Positions 1 to 12,016 of a DNA stretch of 64,000 nt are shown here, one piece after another. The stretch is from Cadophora sp. MPI-SDFR-AT-0126 (lineage: Eukaryota; Ascomycota; Leotiomycetes; Helotiales; Ploettnerulaceae), in the NCBI GenBank assembly GCA_020747065.1, contig JAGMVK010000008.1:1922001-1986000 (forward strand), in the 5' to 3' direction. The position numbers and the translations under genes were made by a program. The notes beneath the pieces were generated by a model, which was not told the origin of the DNA, did no database searches, and saw nothing but the letters and a program-made list of their open reading frames with translations. How positions within the stretch are numbered: the first letter of the stretch is position 1; each line of letters opens with the position of its first letter.

Positions 1-89
1 TAAGTTGAAATAACTCTATAAAGAATTATTAGCTAATATTTTCTTTATTATATAAAGATCTATAATCTACTATAATAAAAAGCGTAGTA

Positions 90-500
90 TAGAACTAATA
101 CTAAAGAAGAGAGATAAAGTTTATTTACTTAGAAAGAATATTATAATAAAATAACTAAATTATAAGCTAAATTATAAGAAACTAAGACTATTTAAAATTA
201 CTAAAGTTAAAGGACTAGTTAATTACTAACTAGTACTTCTAAGAATTATAAATATATAGCTAGTATTTCATATATCTCTTCTTAAACTAATACTACTAAG
301 AGCGCTACTTACTCTTATTATAGAAATATAACTAATTAACTTAAACGCTAAATATAAAGTAGAAGTTATACTTAACTATTAGAACTTCTATAGTAAAGTA
401 AGATACTTAATTAAATAAAAAGTGTATTTATAATTAGAAAATACTTAAGAACTTAAGTCTAACTTCTATTACTCTAAACTACTCTAAAACTTCTATTTAT
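90..500 (+). pseudogene. Ty3/gypsy pol C-terminus with chromodomain, RIP-degraded
   Basis: Read through the stops, the + strand gives the integrase C-terminal signature of fungal gypsy elements: a DKVYLLRKNI-like segment at about 113-145, a KKLxxFKI segment near 175-200, and FHISLL near 265-282. A chromodomain-like stretch follows at about 341-470, with KVEVIL, KVRYLIK and ENT motifs. That order (integrase tail, then chromodomain) is typical of chromoviruses. Every expected Gln, Arg or Trp codon tends to be TAA, TAG or an A/T-rich substitute, as RIP predicts. The element is cut by the window edge on the left, so the rest of pol is not visible. It is a dead remnant. Confidence 0.7.
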
Positions 501-1789
501 AAAACTTAAGTTTACTTAAAAAGAATCCCTGAAATTAAGTAGTACTTTATTAATTAATAAGAATATAGAAGAATTACTAGTAGAAAGTAGTATAAGTAAT
601 TAAATAGTAGAAGTTTACTTCTTCTTCTCTATTACTTCTTATACCTTTACTTCCTTTAGCTTATTTACACTCTTTAACTTATAATAAAGTATCTTTACTT
701 CTTATTTCTTTAGGAACTTATACTAATATATAAAGTAGTCTAGATAGCTTTTAGCTATAAGTATAGCTTCTATATACTACTTATAAGCTTTACGCTCTAT
801 AGTACATGTAGCTCGCTCTTCTTTCTCTAATTTCTATTCTACTCTCTCTAAAGCCTTCTAGTTACTTATTATAAGTATCTTAATATTATACTTCTTTCTT
901 ATATAAGTATACTCTAAGTAGTAAGTTAAGCTAAAAGTATTTAATATAATATATATCTTTTTATTTTTCTTATAAAAAAAATAAAGTATAGTTTTAATTC
1001 TAAAGGACTTAATTCTATAAGAAAAAGCTAGATATTTATAAATTTTCTTATATTAGTTAGAAGATATAATAAGAGAAGAAGATAACTATAAGCTATTATT
1101 AATATTTCCTTTAATATATTTAAGTATAAGGATTATACTAAATAAGAAGAGAGATAATATTACAGATACTCTTAAGTAACTCTAAGGTTATAAGAGGAAA
1201 TATCCTTAGAGTAGGTATATACTTAAGAGCTTAGTAGCTCCTAGGAGTAGAGCTTATAAGAGCTAATAATAATCTAGGAAATATATAGTATATAGCTTTT
1301 TATTATAATAATATTATATAATATAGCGACTTAGCTATAAGTTTCTATAATTAAGTTATATAATACATCTAAGGATCTTACTAGATCTTTAAGATTTTAA
1401 AAAATCTAAGGAAGAATAAAAGTTCTATAACAAACTAGTATATTTACTATTAGATAAGAGCTTTATACTTAACTTAAATAGTATTCTTAATTATACTAGT
1501 AACTATCTTAAATTATTTATATAATATACTTACTTCTTAATTATTAGAGATTACCTCCGCTCTTTGTAATTATAATAAGTAAATACCGGACTATTACAAC
1601 TAAGTAGACTTTAGCTATATAATTAAAATAAACTTAAAAAAACTTCTAGAAAATATTAAAGAAACTAAGTAAGTAATAAAATAAGTAGAATAATACTATA
1701 TAATAAATTCTTATTCTTCTAAAGTAATTAAATACTTAGAATTCCTCTAGTAATAATAGAAATTTAAATAATAATAATTCTTCTAATAG

Positions 1790-4700
1790 AGACCTTAGTC
1801 CTTCTTATCTTACTAACTAAGCTTATTACTTAAGTTATAGAAAATATTCTTAGGAATTATATATTAATAAATTCTTTAGTAATTCTAAGAACTTAAAATA
1901 ATATACTTAGTTTATATTAATACTAAGTAAACTAAATATTAATTCTAATTATTACCTTAATAAAAAGTCTTATATTACTATAATATATAATTATATTAAA
2001 GAAAATACTTAAGGCTACTTATTATTATACTTTAAATAAAGAATAATAAAGCTATTTATTAATACTAAAGAAATAATTAATTACTTAAGTAATATTTATA
2101 GTAATACTTTTAAATAATAAAATACTAAGATAGCTTTAAATAAGTTATAGATATTTTTAATAGAATTATTTATAGAATATTACTTTTACTTTCTTAAATT
2201 AGTTTAAAATACTTATATCTTCTTTAATAAATACTTTATAACTTACTTTTATAACTCTCTTTATTTATTCTTATAAAACTAAGTTATATATAAGTTTATT
2301 TTTAATAAAAGTTTTTAAGATTTTATTTTTATTATAGATTTCTTAAATAAAAAAGGTTATTATACTTAAAAATAATATTACTAAAATACTTTTCTAATTT
2401 ATATAATACTCTTATTTACTTAAAACTCTTTAACTTTATTTTTATAAAAAAGTATATTTACTTTTCCCTTAGTAAATAATATTACTTTAATCTTTATAAT
2501 TTCTATACTTCTCTAATTACTTCTTATAACTTTTAGTACTTAAAAGCTTATTATTTACTAGAACTATAAGAAAGTAAAATATATAACTAAAGATTACTTT
2601 AAGTCTTATAATTTTATTAACTTAAGTATCTTAGAAATTAAAGTATTAGAATAATTCTTAAATAAAGACTTTTTTAAAGCTAATAAAGATTAAAAAAACT
2701 AGAAGATACTATTAATTTAGAAAACTAAAAACTTTAAGAGAAGATTCCTTCTTAAGATAAATAATTAATCTTTAAGAGATTAATATATATTAATTAATAA
2801 GTAATAAAAGTTTTACTATTTCTTATATATTATTTTATAATAATATTAGAATTACTCTTTTATATTATTTAACTCTAGAGTAAGTAGATTTACTTTTATT
2901 AATACTAAACTTATTAAAGATCTTACTAAGAAGTTTAGTATTACTTTTACTTTATTCCTTAATCTTATATAAGTAAAAGATTATAATAGTTAAGCTAATA
3001 ATATTATATTATATACTATCCTTTTAAATATACTAATTAATTAGTAAGTTTAGAAATAAATCCTTTTTATATTATTAAACCTTAAAAACTATAAGATTAT
3101 CTTAAAATAAACTTAAATAGCTTACTTTAATATATAGCTTAATATTAAGGACTAAAGTCTAGTATAGCCTTATAATAAAGATATTCTTATAATACCCCTA
3201 AGACTCTTATATACTACTTATAATATTATATAGCTTTTAAATCCTTATAATATTTAAGTTACTAACTAATAAGATATCTTTTAATAATAGATAATAATAG
3301 ATAAGAAAGATACTACTTAATAAGTATAAGATATTATTATAACTACTACTTATATTACTAATAAATAGCTAATAGAGCTATAAATTATAGATCCCTTTCT
3401 TAATAAGCCTTAATATATATCTTTATTAATTACTATATATTATATTATTTACTAGGTAGTATAAAAAGAATACTATAATACTAAACGACTTTGCGACTAA
3501 TATTATTAGGAAAACTAAGTTATCTCTTATAAATACTCTACTTATACTTAAGTAATAGTAACTACTAGCTTACTCTAGTAAATAAAAAGAGAACTTTATA
3601 TATAACTATAAAGAAATACTTATTATTATTTAATACTTTTAAACTTAGAAAGTTTATTTAATTAATACTCTAAAAAAGTTTTTAGTTTATTTAAATTATA
3701 AAATATTAAAATACTTTATATATATTAAGAAGTTGATTACTTAATAAGTTTAATAAACTAAGTTTCTTTTAGAATTTAACTTTTAATTAGCTTACTAACT
3801 AAGAAAGAATAATATAATAGTTAATATTCTTAATTGATAAGAATATTAAGTTAAAAGTTAAAATAAAAATAAAAAAGTAAACTAATATTAGACTCTTTTT
3901 CTAAAAAATAAATAAATTCTTATATTTTTAAAAAAAAAGCTTTAATTATCTTAAATTAGATAATATACTTTTATTTATATAAGAATATATCTTAATTAAT
4001 AAAATAATTATAGACTAAGCTTAAATTATATTTATTATAATAAATAAAGCTCTAATTTAAGCTAATAAGAACTTTTTAATAGGCTATATATTAGAAGCTA
4101 ATTAGTATACTACTTCTTTAAAATCTTTATAAGCTTAAGTTATTTAATATCTTTAAGTAGTTTTAAATAAATAATAAATTACTACTTTTCTAAGAATAAC
4201 TAATAATACTTATAGTAAATAACTTACTTATAAAACTTATATAAGAAATTTATAATATAATATAAATTACTTATTTTAATAATAAGAAAAATATATAGTT
4301 TTCTTATAAATTACTATTACTAAACTATCTTATAAACTAATATATTATACTATATTTATAATTATTACTTTTACTAATAAAATTATATTTCTTAAAATAA
4401 GATATTAAAATTATAATACTTCTTACTTATACTTACTAGAACTTAAAAGATTATACTATAGACTTTAAGAACTTTAATATAGAAAAGTAAGCTATAAAAA
4501 GATTAGATTATAATAATTATCTTATAAAGAAGCTATTAGTATTTCTTATAAAAAGAATATAGACTTAAAAGACTTAGCTTATATATTTCTTACTTACTTT
4601 ATTTAGTACTATAATTTCCTTAATTTAATTATCTTAAATAAATATTATAATTTATAAATAACTTTTAGAAATATATTTATAAAATTACTTAAGTAAAGAT

Positions 4701-5410
4701 TAGTTATTTATAGCTTATTATACTCTGACTAATAAATAAACTAAGATTATAAACTAATATATTAATTAGTAATTATAATTCTTTACTAATTATAATTAAA
4801 ATAATTAAAATAATTAAAATAATTAAAATAATTAAAATAATTAAAATAATTAAAATAATTAAAATAATTAAATAATTAAAATAATTAAAATAATTAAAAT
4901 AATTAAAATAATTAAAATAATTAAAAGATTTTATACTTTTAATAGATTATACTTAGTTAATATTACTTTACTTATCTACTAGATTTTTATCTTATAAGCT
5001 AACTTATATATACCTCTTATAAACTACTTTTAATTAGTAATTAAAAGTATATAAGTTACTAAATTTTAACTAGATATATAAGAAGCTTATAACTTAATAA
5101 AGAATATTAAAATAAGAATATAGTTTATAAAAAATAATATAAGTAAGTTATAGGAAAAGATAGTTATTACCTTTAATTACTATTATTATAAAGTAGACTT
5201 TAATATTAAGAATTTCATATAAATTATTACTAAAAACTAGAAAACTATAAAACTAAATAAGAAGTTAGATATAAAAAATACTAAATTATATAAAATCTTA
5301 GCTAAAGAGAGTTACTTATTTAAATTAGACTTCTTAATTTACTTAGCTTTAAAACACTTAGTTTTTTATACTAATAAATTAAAAAAGCAGTTATAAACCC
5401 CTTACTTAAA
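1790..5410 (+). mobile_element. Ty3/gypsy retrotransposon wreck (gag, PR, RH, IN)
   Basis: Six-frame reading through stop codons recovers retrotransposon domains in canonical order on the + strand. A gag-like segment lies at about 1850-2400. A zinc-knuckle remnant follows at about 2545-2600, with its cysteines turned to tyrosine as TGC to TAC/TAT changes would do. An aspartic-protease-like segment is at about 2870-3170. An RNase H segment is at about 3590-3870, with recognisable VYLINT, FLVY and FLLEFNFQLAY pieces. The integrase core is at about 4540-4770 and the integrase tail at about 5200-5410. I could not find reverse transcriptase motifs in the roughly 420 bp between protease and RNase H, so that part appears deleted. 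It is non-functional. The two ends are approximate because the LTRs were not identified. Confidence 0.65.
4792..4925 (+). repeat. 9-bp minisatellite (AATTAAAAT)n inside the gypsy wreck
   Basis: About 15 nearly perfect tandem copies of the nonamer AATTAAAAT run through this interval. One unit, near 4865-4875, has lost an A. The array sits between the integrase core and the integrase C-terminal remnant of the gypsy element. A 9-bp unit is three codons, so the array could have expanded in frame before RIP. Confidence 0.9.
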
Positions 5411-6480
5411 TAAATTAATAACTTACTACTCCTTTTTATTTTTTTTCAATAAAAATAAGAAGTATTATATCTAAGAAGTTCTAAACTATTACTAATATTA
5501 TAATTACTTATAAAACTAGATAGCTTAAGATAGTTATAATAATCTAAATAATAAATAATACTTAGTAAATAACCTTAAATATACTTCTAATAAGCTTAAG
5601 TAATATTATTTCTAATATAAGAATAAGCTTAGACTACTAAAGATACTACTTAAGTAATTAAAAGTATTTTATTATAAAAAGGATAATTATAAAAGATTAA
5701 ATAATAATAGTAAGAAAATAGCTACTAAACTAAGAATTACTTTCTTCTAAAAGAAAAGAAAAAATATTATTATAAACTATAATAATAATTAAGCTATATA
5801 TTATATAGTATATATTATATCTTATAAATTATAAGAGAAATTATAAAGTAAAGCTTTAAGCTTAATTAAAACTAGCTTTATTAAGCGCTTATATCTACTT
5901 AAATATTAAGTAATATTCTACTTCTTTTTTTCTCTTCTTCTTAGTTTAGAATTCTTAATTAATACGATATTATTCTAGCTAACTCTACTACGCTGATAAG
6001 AGCTTTATAATAGGTATTAAACTATATATGTTACTTTAAAAACTATATTAAATCGTCTCCGAAAGTATCTGCTACCTCTATTTTAATTAAGATATACTTT
6101 ATATAGGCCTATAAACTAATATTCTGCTATAAAAATAATTATTATATATAATAATAACTTTATATATTTAAGAAGAAATAATATAAATATATTAAAGGGG
6201 TTTTAAAATTTATAATTATAAAGAAAATAGATATAAGAAGAAAAATAGTAATATATAAAAAGAGTTAAAGATAATCTTACTTAGCTTTACTTGAGTGAAT
6301 ACTTAGAAGTTACTCTAAAATTTACCTTAAGACTCTACTATAAGACTTTGTCGTTATATAAATAAAAGATTAATTTTTATAAGTTTTAGAGACATTTTAC
6401 GTTATTAAACATCGACTCTTTTTAAAATACATAGATTTTTCTTAATATTCTATAGATAAGCTCTCTCTACCTATAGTACT

Positions 6481-6702
6481 ATGGCCTTAGCGACTCACAT
6501 GATAAACACGTGAAACGCCTACATCAATTGCTATTAGCTTTTGATGTCAAAAGCCCTGTTGCTTACATGATCTACAAGGCTCAAATTGCCCGTTGATCAC
6601 GACTGAAAATGGGATCTAAATTCCTTCTACTCTTCCCCAAAGAAATCAATCTTCGTTTCGTCGAGGTTCAACATCCTGCTGATTCACGCCTCCTTCTCTA
6701 CA
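6481..6702. other. Border segment and promoter of the GMC pseudogene
   Basis: Normal-composition DNA directly follows the RIP desert. It would hold the promoter and 5' leader of the GMC oxidoreductase pseudogene. I see no clear TATA element and no RNA gene. Confidence 0.4.
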
Positions 6703-8647
6703 ATGAACCCCCAGAGTGCAAAGGATAGTTTTGATGTGGTGATAATTGGAGCTGGAACAGCTGGTAGCCTCCTTGCAGCCCGTCTCTCCCACAGCGCCAC
6801 CTTGCAAATCCTAGCTCTCGAGGCAGGGGAAAACCGAAATGACGATGCGAACGTGAGAACACCTGGCCTGCAAAGAAATGTACTTGGAAATCCTGCCTAC
6901 GATTGGCAATATCAAACCGCACCCGAGCCATGGCTGAATGGAAGAGTGATCCTGCAGCCCAGAGGAAAGCTTTGGGGAGGTTCCAGTGCGATCAATTCCC
7001 ATGCGCTTGTATATCCGTCAAGAAAATGACGAGTGGAATAACTTATTTGGGAGGGGAGATGGTAAGATCGGGCCTACTTGGGACTGGGAAGGAGTGGGGA
7101 AGTACTACAGGAAAATTCCAACAACTACAGCAGCCAAGCGAGGCCGTCAGACGGGAGCTGGGCATTGGACACCTGGGTTCGGCTTGTGTCGAAGGTGATA
7201 GTGGTAACGATTTTCTGATTCGGGGGCCCCATGAAGGTAGTGGAGGAATTCGGGCTTCTTTCCCCACTACCCCCATGTACTCCAAAGGGCATGGACCACA
7301 GCAATTCGAGATCTCGGGTACAGCTCAGAAAAAGATCCGGTCGGTGGAGCTGTGATAGGAGGTTCGACAACGACAACTGCGATTGATGCTTCCAAGGGCG
7401 AGAGAAGTTATGCAGGAATCGTCTTTCTGGAGCCCTCTACAATCAATCAAGAGAATGTGCGTGTGAGAAGCAATGTCCTTGTTGAGAGGATCGTATTTGA
7501 CAATAAAGTGCTGGGCGGTAACCTTGTCGCCACAGGTATTGTCTACAGCCAAGAAGGACGAGAGTGTGTTACGGTTTTTGCTCGTCGAGAGGTGATAATA
7601 TGCGCCGGGACATATGGATCTCCTAAATTACTTGAGCTTTCTGGCTTTGGACGGCGAGATAGGTTGGCTGCTGCTGGTATCAAATGTCTCCGGGAATTGT
7701 CAGGAGTTGGTGGTAAGATGGGTTGGCCTCGCTTGTAGAATGGTTGACAGCTGAAATACGAACTAGAAAATCTCCAAGACCATCTCAACTTCGGGCCTTC
7801 CGTCGAAGTGCTTGATTCGATCGATACGATGGATATTGCTGCTCGCGATCCAGTAGTTGCCGAAGCAGAGCAGAGACTCTATGATACCAAACATAAAGGC
7901 CCTCTTGCAGAACGAGCTGCTTACAGCTTTACATACTTGCCGCTTCAAGCATCGAATTCAGAACAAGAGGAACACGAACTTGAGAAAATCGTCGAGAAAG
8001 CGCTTCGAGACTCTTTGCCAACTGCCAGCAGAGGACTACAGGCTCAGTATGGCATCATACGGCGCATGATCTACGATCCCGAGGAAGCCACCTCAACGGT
8101 CTTCATGGTCTGCAAGCAAAGTTATACTCAGCCGTCCGAACCAATGCCAGGAAATAACATGTCAATCATCGCCATGCTATCGTACCCGTTTTCACGAGGG
8201 ACTTCTCATATTTCAAACTCGGTAGCCAAAACAAACCCGGAAATCAGATTCAACTACCTTCAACATCCACTGGATGCCGAAATCCTCGCCCGCCACGTCC
8301 TCCACATATCCAAAACACTCGATTTGCCGGCACTGTCTGCTCTCTTGAAGCACGGTGGCAATACACTACCAGCTGGATATTCTCGCCAGATAGCAGCAGC
8401 AGAAGATGTAAAGGTATTTTTACATCAATTTGCTGCCACAAATTATCATCCAGTCGGCACGTGTGCTATGATGAGGGAAGGTCTGGATGGAGTTGTTGAT
8501 GAGAACCTACGCGTCTACGGCACGGCAGACGTGAGAATCTGTGATGCGAGTGTAATTCCTATTTTGCCGAGAAGGAATATCTTGAGTACCGTTTATACGG
8601 TCGCGGAGAAAGCCGCAGATCTTATCGAGGAAGATTTAAAGGCCTGA
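6703..8647 (+). pseudogene. GMC oxidoreductase pseudogene with three frameshifts
   Basis: The encoded protein is a glucose-methanol-choline family FAD oxidoreductase (choline dehydrogenase/aryl-alcohol oxidase type). The N-terminus has the FAD-binding motif VVIIGAGTAGSLLAARL, followed by the GGSSAIN motif. The C-terminus has the active-site stretch YHPVGTCAM and the closing DASVIP segment. The frame is broken three times within 260 bp. An extra A in an AAAA run lies at about 7023-7026, an extra A in AAAA at about 7109-7113, and one C is missing from a C run at 7270-7274. Correcting for these gives continuous family homology. A normal 54-bp intron at 7713-7766 then joins SGVG to ENLQDHLNF in frame, and the last exon runs to TGA at 8645-8647. 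The gene lies against the RIP desert but is not itself RIP-mutated. All three lesions are homopolymer length changes, so assembly error is an alternative to true decay. Confidence 0.8.
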
Positions 8648-9032
8648 TTCAGTCTTGTTATTTTGAGATTGGACCAGTACTTCGCTATGATTGTTATGAG
8701 GCTTGGTCCGGAAACACTATGAGGATTCGGCCGGAATTTGATGAGTGAGGACCACGAACAGTCTATGCTTAACGGACTCTGTTATCTAGCATTTTATTCC
8801 TGTTGACACCACCACAGTACGTTCCTCTTCCCATTGAATTGTGTTTCTGAATCCCTGGACTTGTAGCTCTACCACCAGATCGGCTAGTTGATGGTTGGTA
8901 CACAAAATGTATGCATTTTGGTGGGGGGGGGCGGGGGCATTCAGTGATCGTGGCGAGTAAACAATTCCCCAGATAAACCGGTAAGGTTGTAAGACTGAAT
9001 GGTTGAAGCCTCTCAGTCATGACTCAAGGCGG
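8648..9032. other. Intergenic, no gene seen
   Basis: This is the 3' flank of the GMC pseudogene up to the left end of the DNA transposon. It contains a G-rich run near 8921-8935. I see no supported gene or RNA here. Confidence 0.5.
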
Positions 9033-9079
9033 TATCCCCTCAAGCGGTGATTCGGTAACGCCTTTTAGCGTCTTAGCGG
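9033..9079 (+). repeat. Left terminal inverted repeat of the DNA transposon
   Basis: Two blocks of 17 and 23 bp, separated by 7 bp, match the reverse complement of 18654-18694. The terminal block begins TATCCCC. Confidence 0.85.
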
Positions 9080-9399
9080 CTAAGATTCTCACCAAAAATC
9101 AAGGGGATTCAGAGAAACACCACAACGCTTCTATAATTGATTATAATACCGGGCAAAGCAAGTGCTATCTTTACAGAGTGCGACCTTATAGACTTTATAG
9201 CTAAATATTAAAGCTTTCCGGTATCCGGATCTTATTTAATTTATAAGTATATTTACGGAAAGCTTCTTAAGTACTTTCCTCTGTACTTTTCTAGAAACCC
9301 CTTCTTTTATATAGACTATATAATTTCTCTTGCTTTTAAAATATTATAGTATATACTCGGTCTTCTAGCTAGCCTCTAGAGGCTCTTTAATAGTGGAAA

Positions 9400-10256
9400 T
9401 TAAAGCTTATTTACGTTTCCTATAGTTTTCCTTAGTAAGAGTAAAATAGTAGCTAAGAACCTTTGTTCTAAACGCTATCTAATTAGTCTACTTATCCTCT
9501 AGAGGTACTTAAGAGTGTAAACTAAGTAAGTAGGTATTAGTAAGAACTATATCGAGTAGCTATATAATAAGCGATTAATAGCTACCCCTTTGATAAAGCT
9601 TTTTAAGAGTATTTAGCCTCTTAAGTTAATTTTCTTGATCTACAGCACTTATTTAATAGTTATATAAGTCTTTGTACTTGGGAATTGCAAGTATAGTATA
9701 AGTATTTAGTCTAAAGGGCTTTCGAGCTATCTTTACTACAGAGGTCTTAGATAGGCGTTTCTAGAACCTCTTAATTGTACTCTCTTTAATAGTAATTATA
9801 GATATTAATAGTACTAAAGTATTATCTTTCCACGCTATTATATTAATTAAATTATCTTCTATTACTTCCGTGTATAGTGTATCCTAAGGTATTTGATCCT
9901 ATACCTTATTCTTTACCTTTATTTTAGAGAATCGCTTTAAAATACCGGATTTTATAGTATACATGCTAATTGCACCCTAGCCACGTATTCTCCTATATTT
10001 AAGTAGCTTAGTAATTATAAAAAGGTTATCTAAGTAAACTAAGAAGCCTTAGCCTTAATTCAGGAGCCTTTCTATAAGGTAAGTATAAACTGCAGATATA
10101 GAATTAGCACTGTATTCCTTAGGTTAAGGGATATTCTAGGGCTTATATGATATATCCGGATCAGTTGTTTTCTTCTCTTTTCTATAAAAAATCCAGTCTA
10201 AAAAGAAGCCCTCTTATATAAGGACCTAGATCTTATAACCTTAGTTAATCAGCTTT
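9400..10256 (-). pseudogene. piggyBac-like transposase, C-terminal half
   Basis: On the - strand, through RIP stops, recognisable pieces appear in order. A hydrophobic segment with LDWIFYRK lies next to the copia junction. An IIAWKDN-like motif is at about 9818-9850. A LAIPKYKDLYNY...AVDQEN segment is at about 9630-9700, followed by LLDIVLTNTYLL. The motif with an aspartate after Ala-Val, then Asp-x-x-(D/E)-x-L, matches the third catalytic region of fungal piggyBac-like transposases. The reading frame is destroyed by TAA and TAG codons. The N-terminal half lies beyond the copia insertion at 17880 and above. Confidence 0.7.
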
Positions 10257-10261
10257 CCAGG

Positions 10262-10476
10262 TGTCGGTTCAATACCGAATATAAGCCAAGAATCAAACGT
10301 AAATATCATGTATATGCATATCAAGCTTGATGGTGTGGAAAATCTGTGTGTTTCTAAGAGGGGGCAGGAGATGCCAGACTATATACTGCCTCCGAAACGC
10401 CACCGAATCGCCTCCGCAAGTGGTCCTACCCCCTATTCTAGCTGAGACATGTCCTGTATGGGCCTGTGGACCAACA
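10262..10476 (-). repeat. 3' LTR of the copia element
   Basis: This 215-bp LTR matches 17660-17874 base for base by eye. It is preceded on the left by the target-site duplication CCAGG. Confidence 0.93.
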
Positions 10477-10940
10477 CCGGCAAATCTTCTTTTGGAAAGA
10501 CAGTTTCCAAGCGAATCTCCGTTATAGAAGCGAATCTCCATTCCAATTGTAAGAGAAAAACAGTTGCAAAGAGTGACCATGTAGGCAAAGGAGGTAGAAT
10601 AGGTGTACCAAGTACGGAGCCACGGAAGTACCATAGTCCGAAAGACCTCCGGTTGTGGCCTGAAAGCTGTACGTCGGAAGTAGTTGATGCGGCCCGTCAG
10701 AAGACAATAGCAAGTAAACAAATGCTAAGCGAGGCCATCGCTGGCTGTACAAAACCGAGATCTCTCTCTATTCTGAAGCTCTCCCTCCTTAAGCAAATAT
10801 CAAAGAACCACTTGTAAGTGTATAAACCTTCGATCTCGAAAGATATTCGCTAATATTTTGCTGTAGTCCGTACCAAATCAAATAAGCAAAAGTAAGTATA
10901 GAAATTCAAAAGAATCGTAGGTGGTTCAGTGGTGAAACGG
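10477..10940. other. copia internal region upstream of the antisense gene
   Basis: Non-coding segment between the 3' LTR and the ATG of the antisense gene. It contains a short direct repeat (GCGAATCTCC twice, near 10512 and 10531). It is the only place for a promoter of the + strand gene other than the LTR itself. I cannot identify a TATA element with confidence. Confidence 0.4.
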
Positions 10941-11725
10941 ATGCTAACACAAACAGTGCCTGCACCAACACCATTCGGAGCTCTCGCTGCTGCCCACCGA
11001 AACCACTGCATCCGTTGCGTCCGACTCCTGGCGAAGAAATCGAACCACGTCTGCTCCTTCAACAAGCGAGAGAGCAAGAAATGCTCGTACTGTGCCGAAA
11101 AGAAATCCCCATGCAATCCCGTAGGTACCCCCCCTCCCTTTTTCTAATCCCAAATTCTGAACTGCCCCGAATGTGATCCGTAACTGACCCGTTTGTAGAT
11201 CCCCTGGTTCTTGGATGCCGAGTACCAAGAACTCACCCATGCCCTCGCTGGTGAGGATGCTGCTGCCGTCTCTGCTGCCGCTGCAGCTATCGATGCAGAA
11301 CTCCGGGTTGCGGCTGCCGAGCTGCCAAAGACTCGGGATGAGATGAGTTTGGCGTTGTTGGAGGAGACTCGTGCTCTCCGTGCTGGGATGGCGGATCTCG
11401 CCCAAAGTCAATTCGTAGGTAATCCCCTTTTCTTTTGCTCTGAATCTTCACCGAATGTACTCCGGTTCATGTCCGGCTAAAGCTTCTATAGGACTGCGGG
11501 CAGATCCTCTCCCGCATGGAGAAGCGGGTTGAGGAGGCTGTGGCTTCCGTTGTGTCTCGTCGTGGTGGTGTCAAGCGTAAGACCCCTGCGGGGGATGATG
11601 GAGATGGAGATGGAGAAGGTTCGGGCCCTCGGGCAAAGAAAAATCGGGGTGGAAGTCGCCCAGGTGGCGCGGGGGAGGAGGAATCTGGCAATACGCCAGT
11701 TGATCTGGGTGCTGCTTACGAGTAG
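10941..11725 (+). CDS. Antisense cysteine-cluster protein gene inside the copia element
   Basis: Three exons are 10941-11120, 11199-11414 and 11492-11725, giving 209 aa. Both introns (78 and 77 bp) are phase 0 and start GTAGGTA. They end TTTGTAG and TCTATAG, and intron 1 has a TAACTGAC branch site. The frame is open only after splicing. The N-terminal part (about residues 14-59) has a cysteine pattern CX2CX11CX9CX2CX6C, reminiscent of zinc-binding domains but not the canonical Zn2Cys6 spacing. The middle is alanine- and glutamate-rich and probably helical. The C-terminus is basic and low-complexity (KRKTP, RAKKNRGG), as in nuclear localisation signals. It is transcribed opposite to gag-pol and converges on the pol stop at 12017. 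I do not know its function. It could be element-encoded or a captured host gene. Alternatives are a fortuitous ORF or a solitary host gene remnant. Confidence 0.65.
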
Positions 11726-12016
11726 GGGAATAGGCCCTGTTTCGGAAAGGCTTCGTGGTTGGTTCTTCGTGGCGGCACTTTCTTCATACCGGTGTACGGG
11801 AGTAACCCCCTGTGGTGAAACCGGCACTTGGTCCCTGTTGGAGTGTCGTCGCAAGGCCGCCCGTTGGTGCTTTGAATCAGAGGGTAATTACTTGCAAATC
11901 AAACTCGTTCTCCCTTCTGCATCTCAAACACAACTGAAAATAATTGCAAGTGATCAATGAGAGTTGTAAGGAAACCATAACAAAGGAAAAATCACCCCTC
12001 GCCCGAAACCTCTCCG

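Larger units (their letters stand above)
1..6480. other. AT-rich RIP-mutated transposon desert
   Basis: The block is composed almost only of A and T, with CA and TG dinucleotides nearly absent and TA greatly over-represented. This is the footprint of repeat-induced point mutation (C to T at CpA), known from many Pezizomycotina. No open reading frame of useful length survives, because former CAA, CAG and TGG codons have become TAA or TAG. Translation through the stops still reveals Ty3/gypsy protein remnants, listed separately. About 540-1790 and 5410-6480 probably include long terminal repeats and leader regions, but I could not pair any LTRs by eye. The composition changes abruptly at about 6480, where normal GC content resumes. 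Confidence 0.9.
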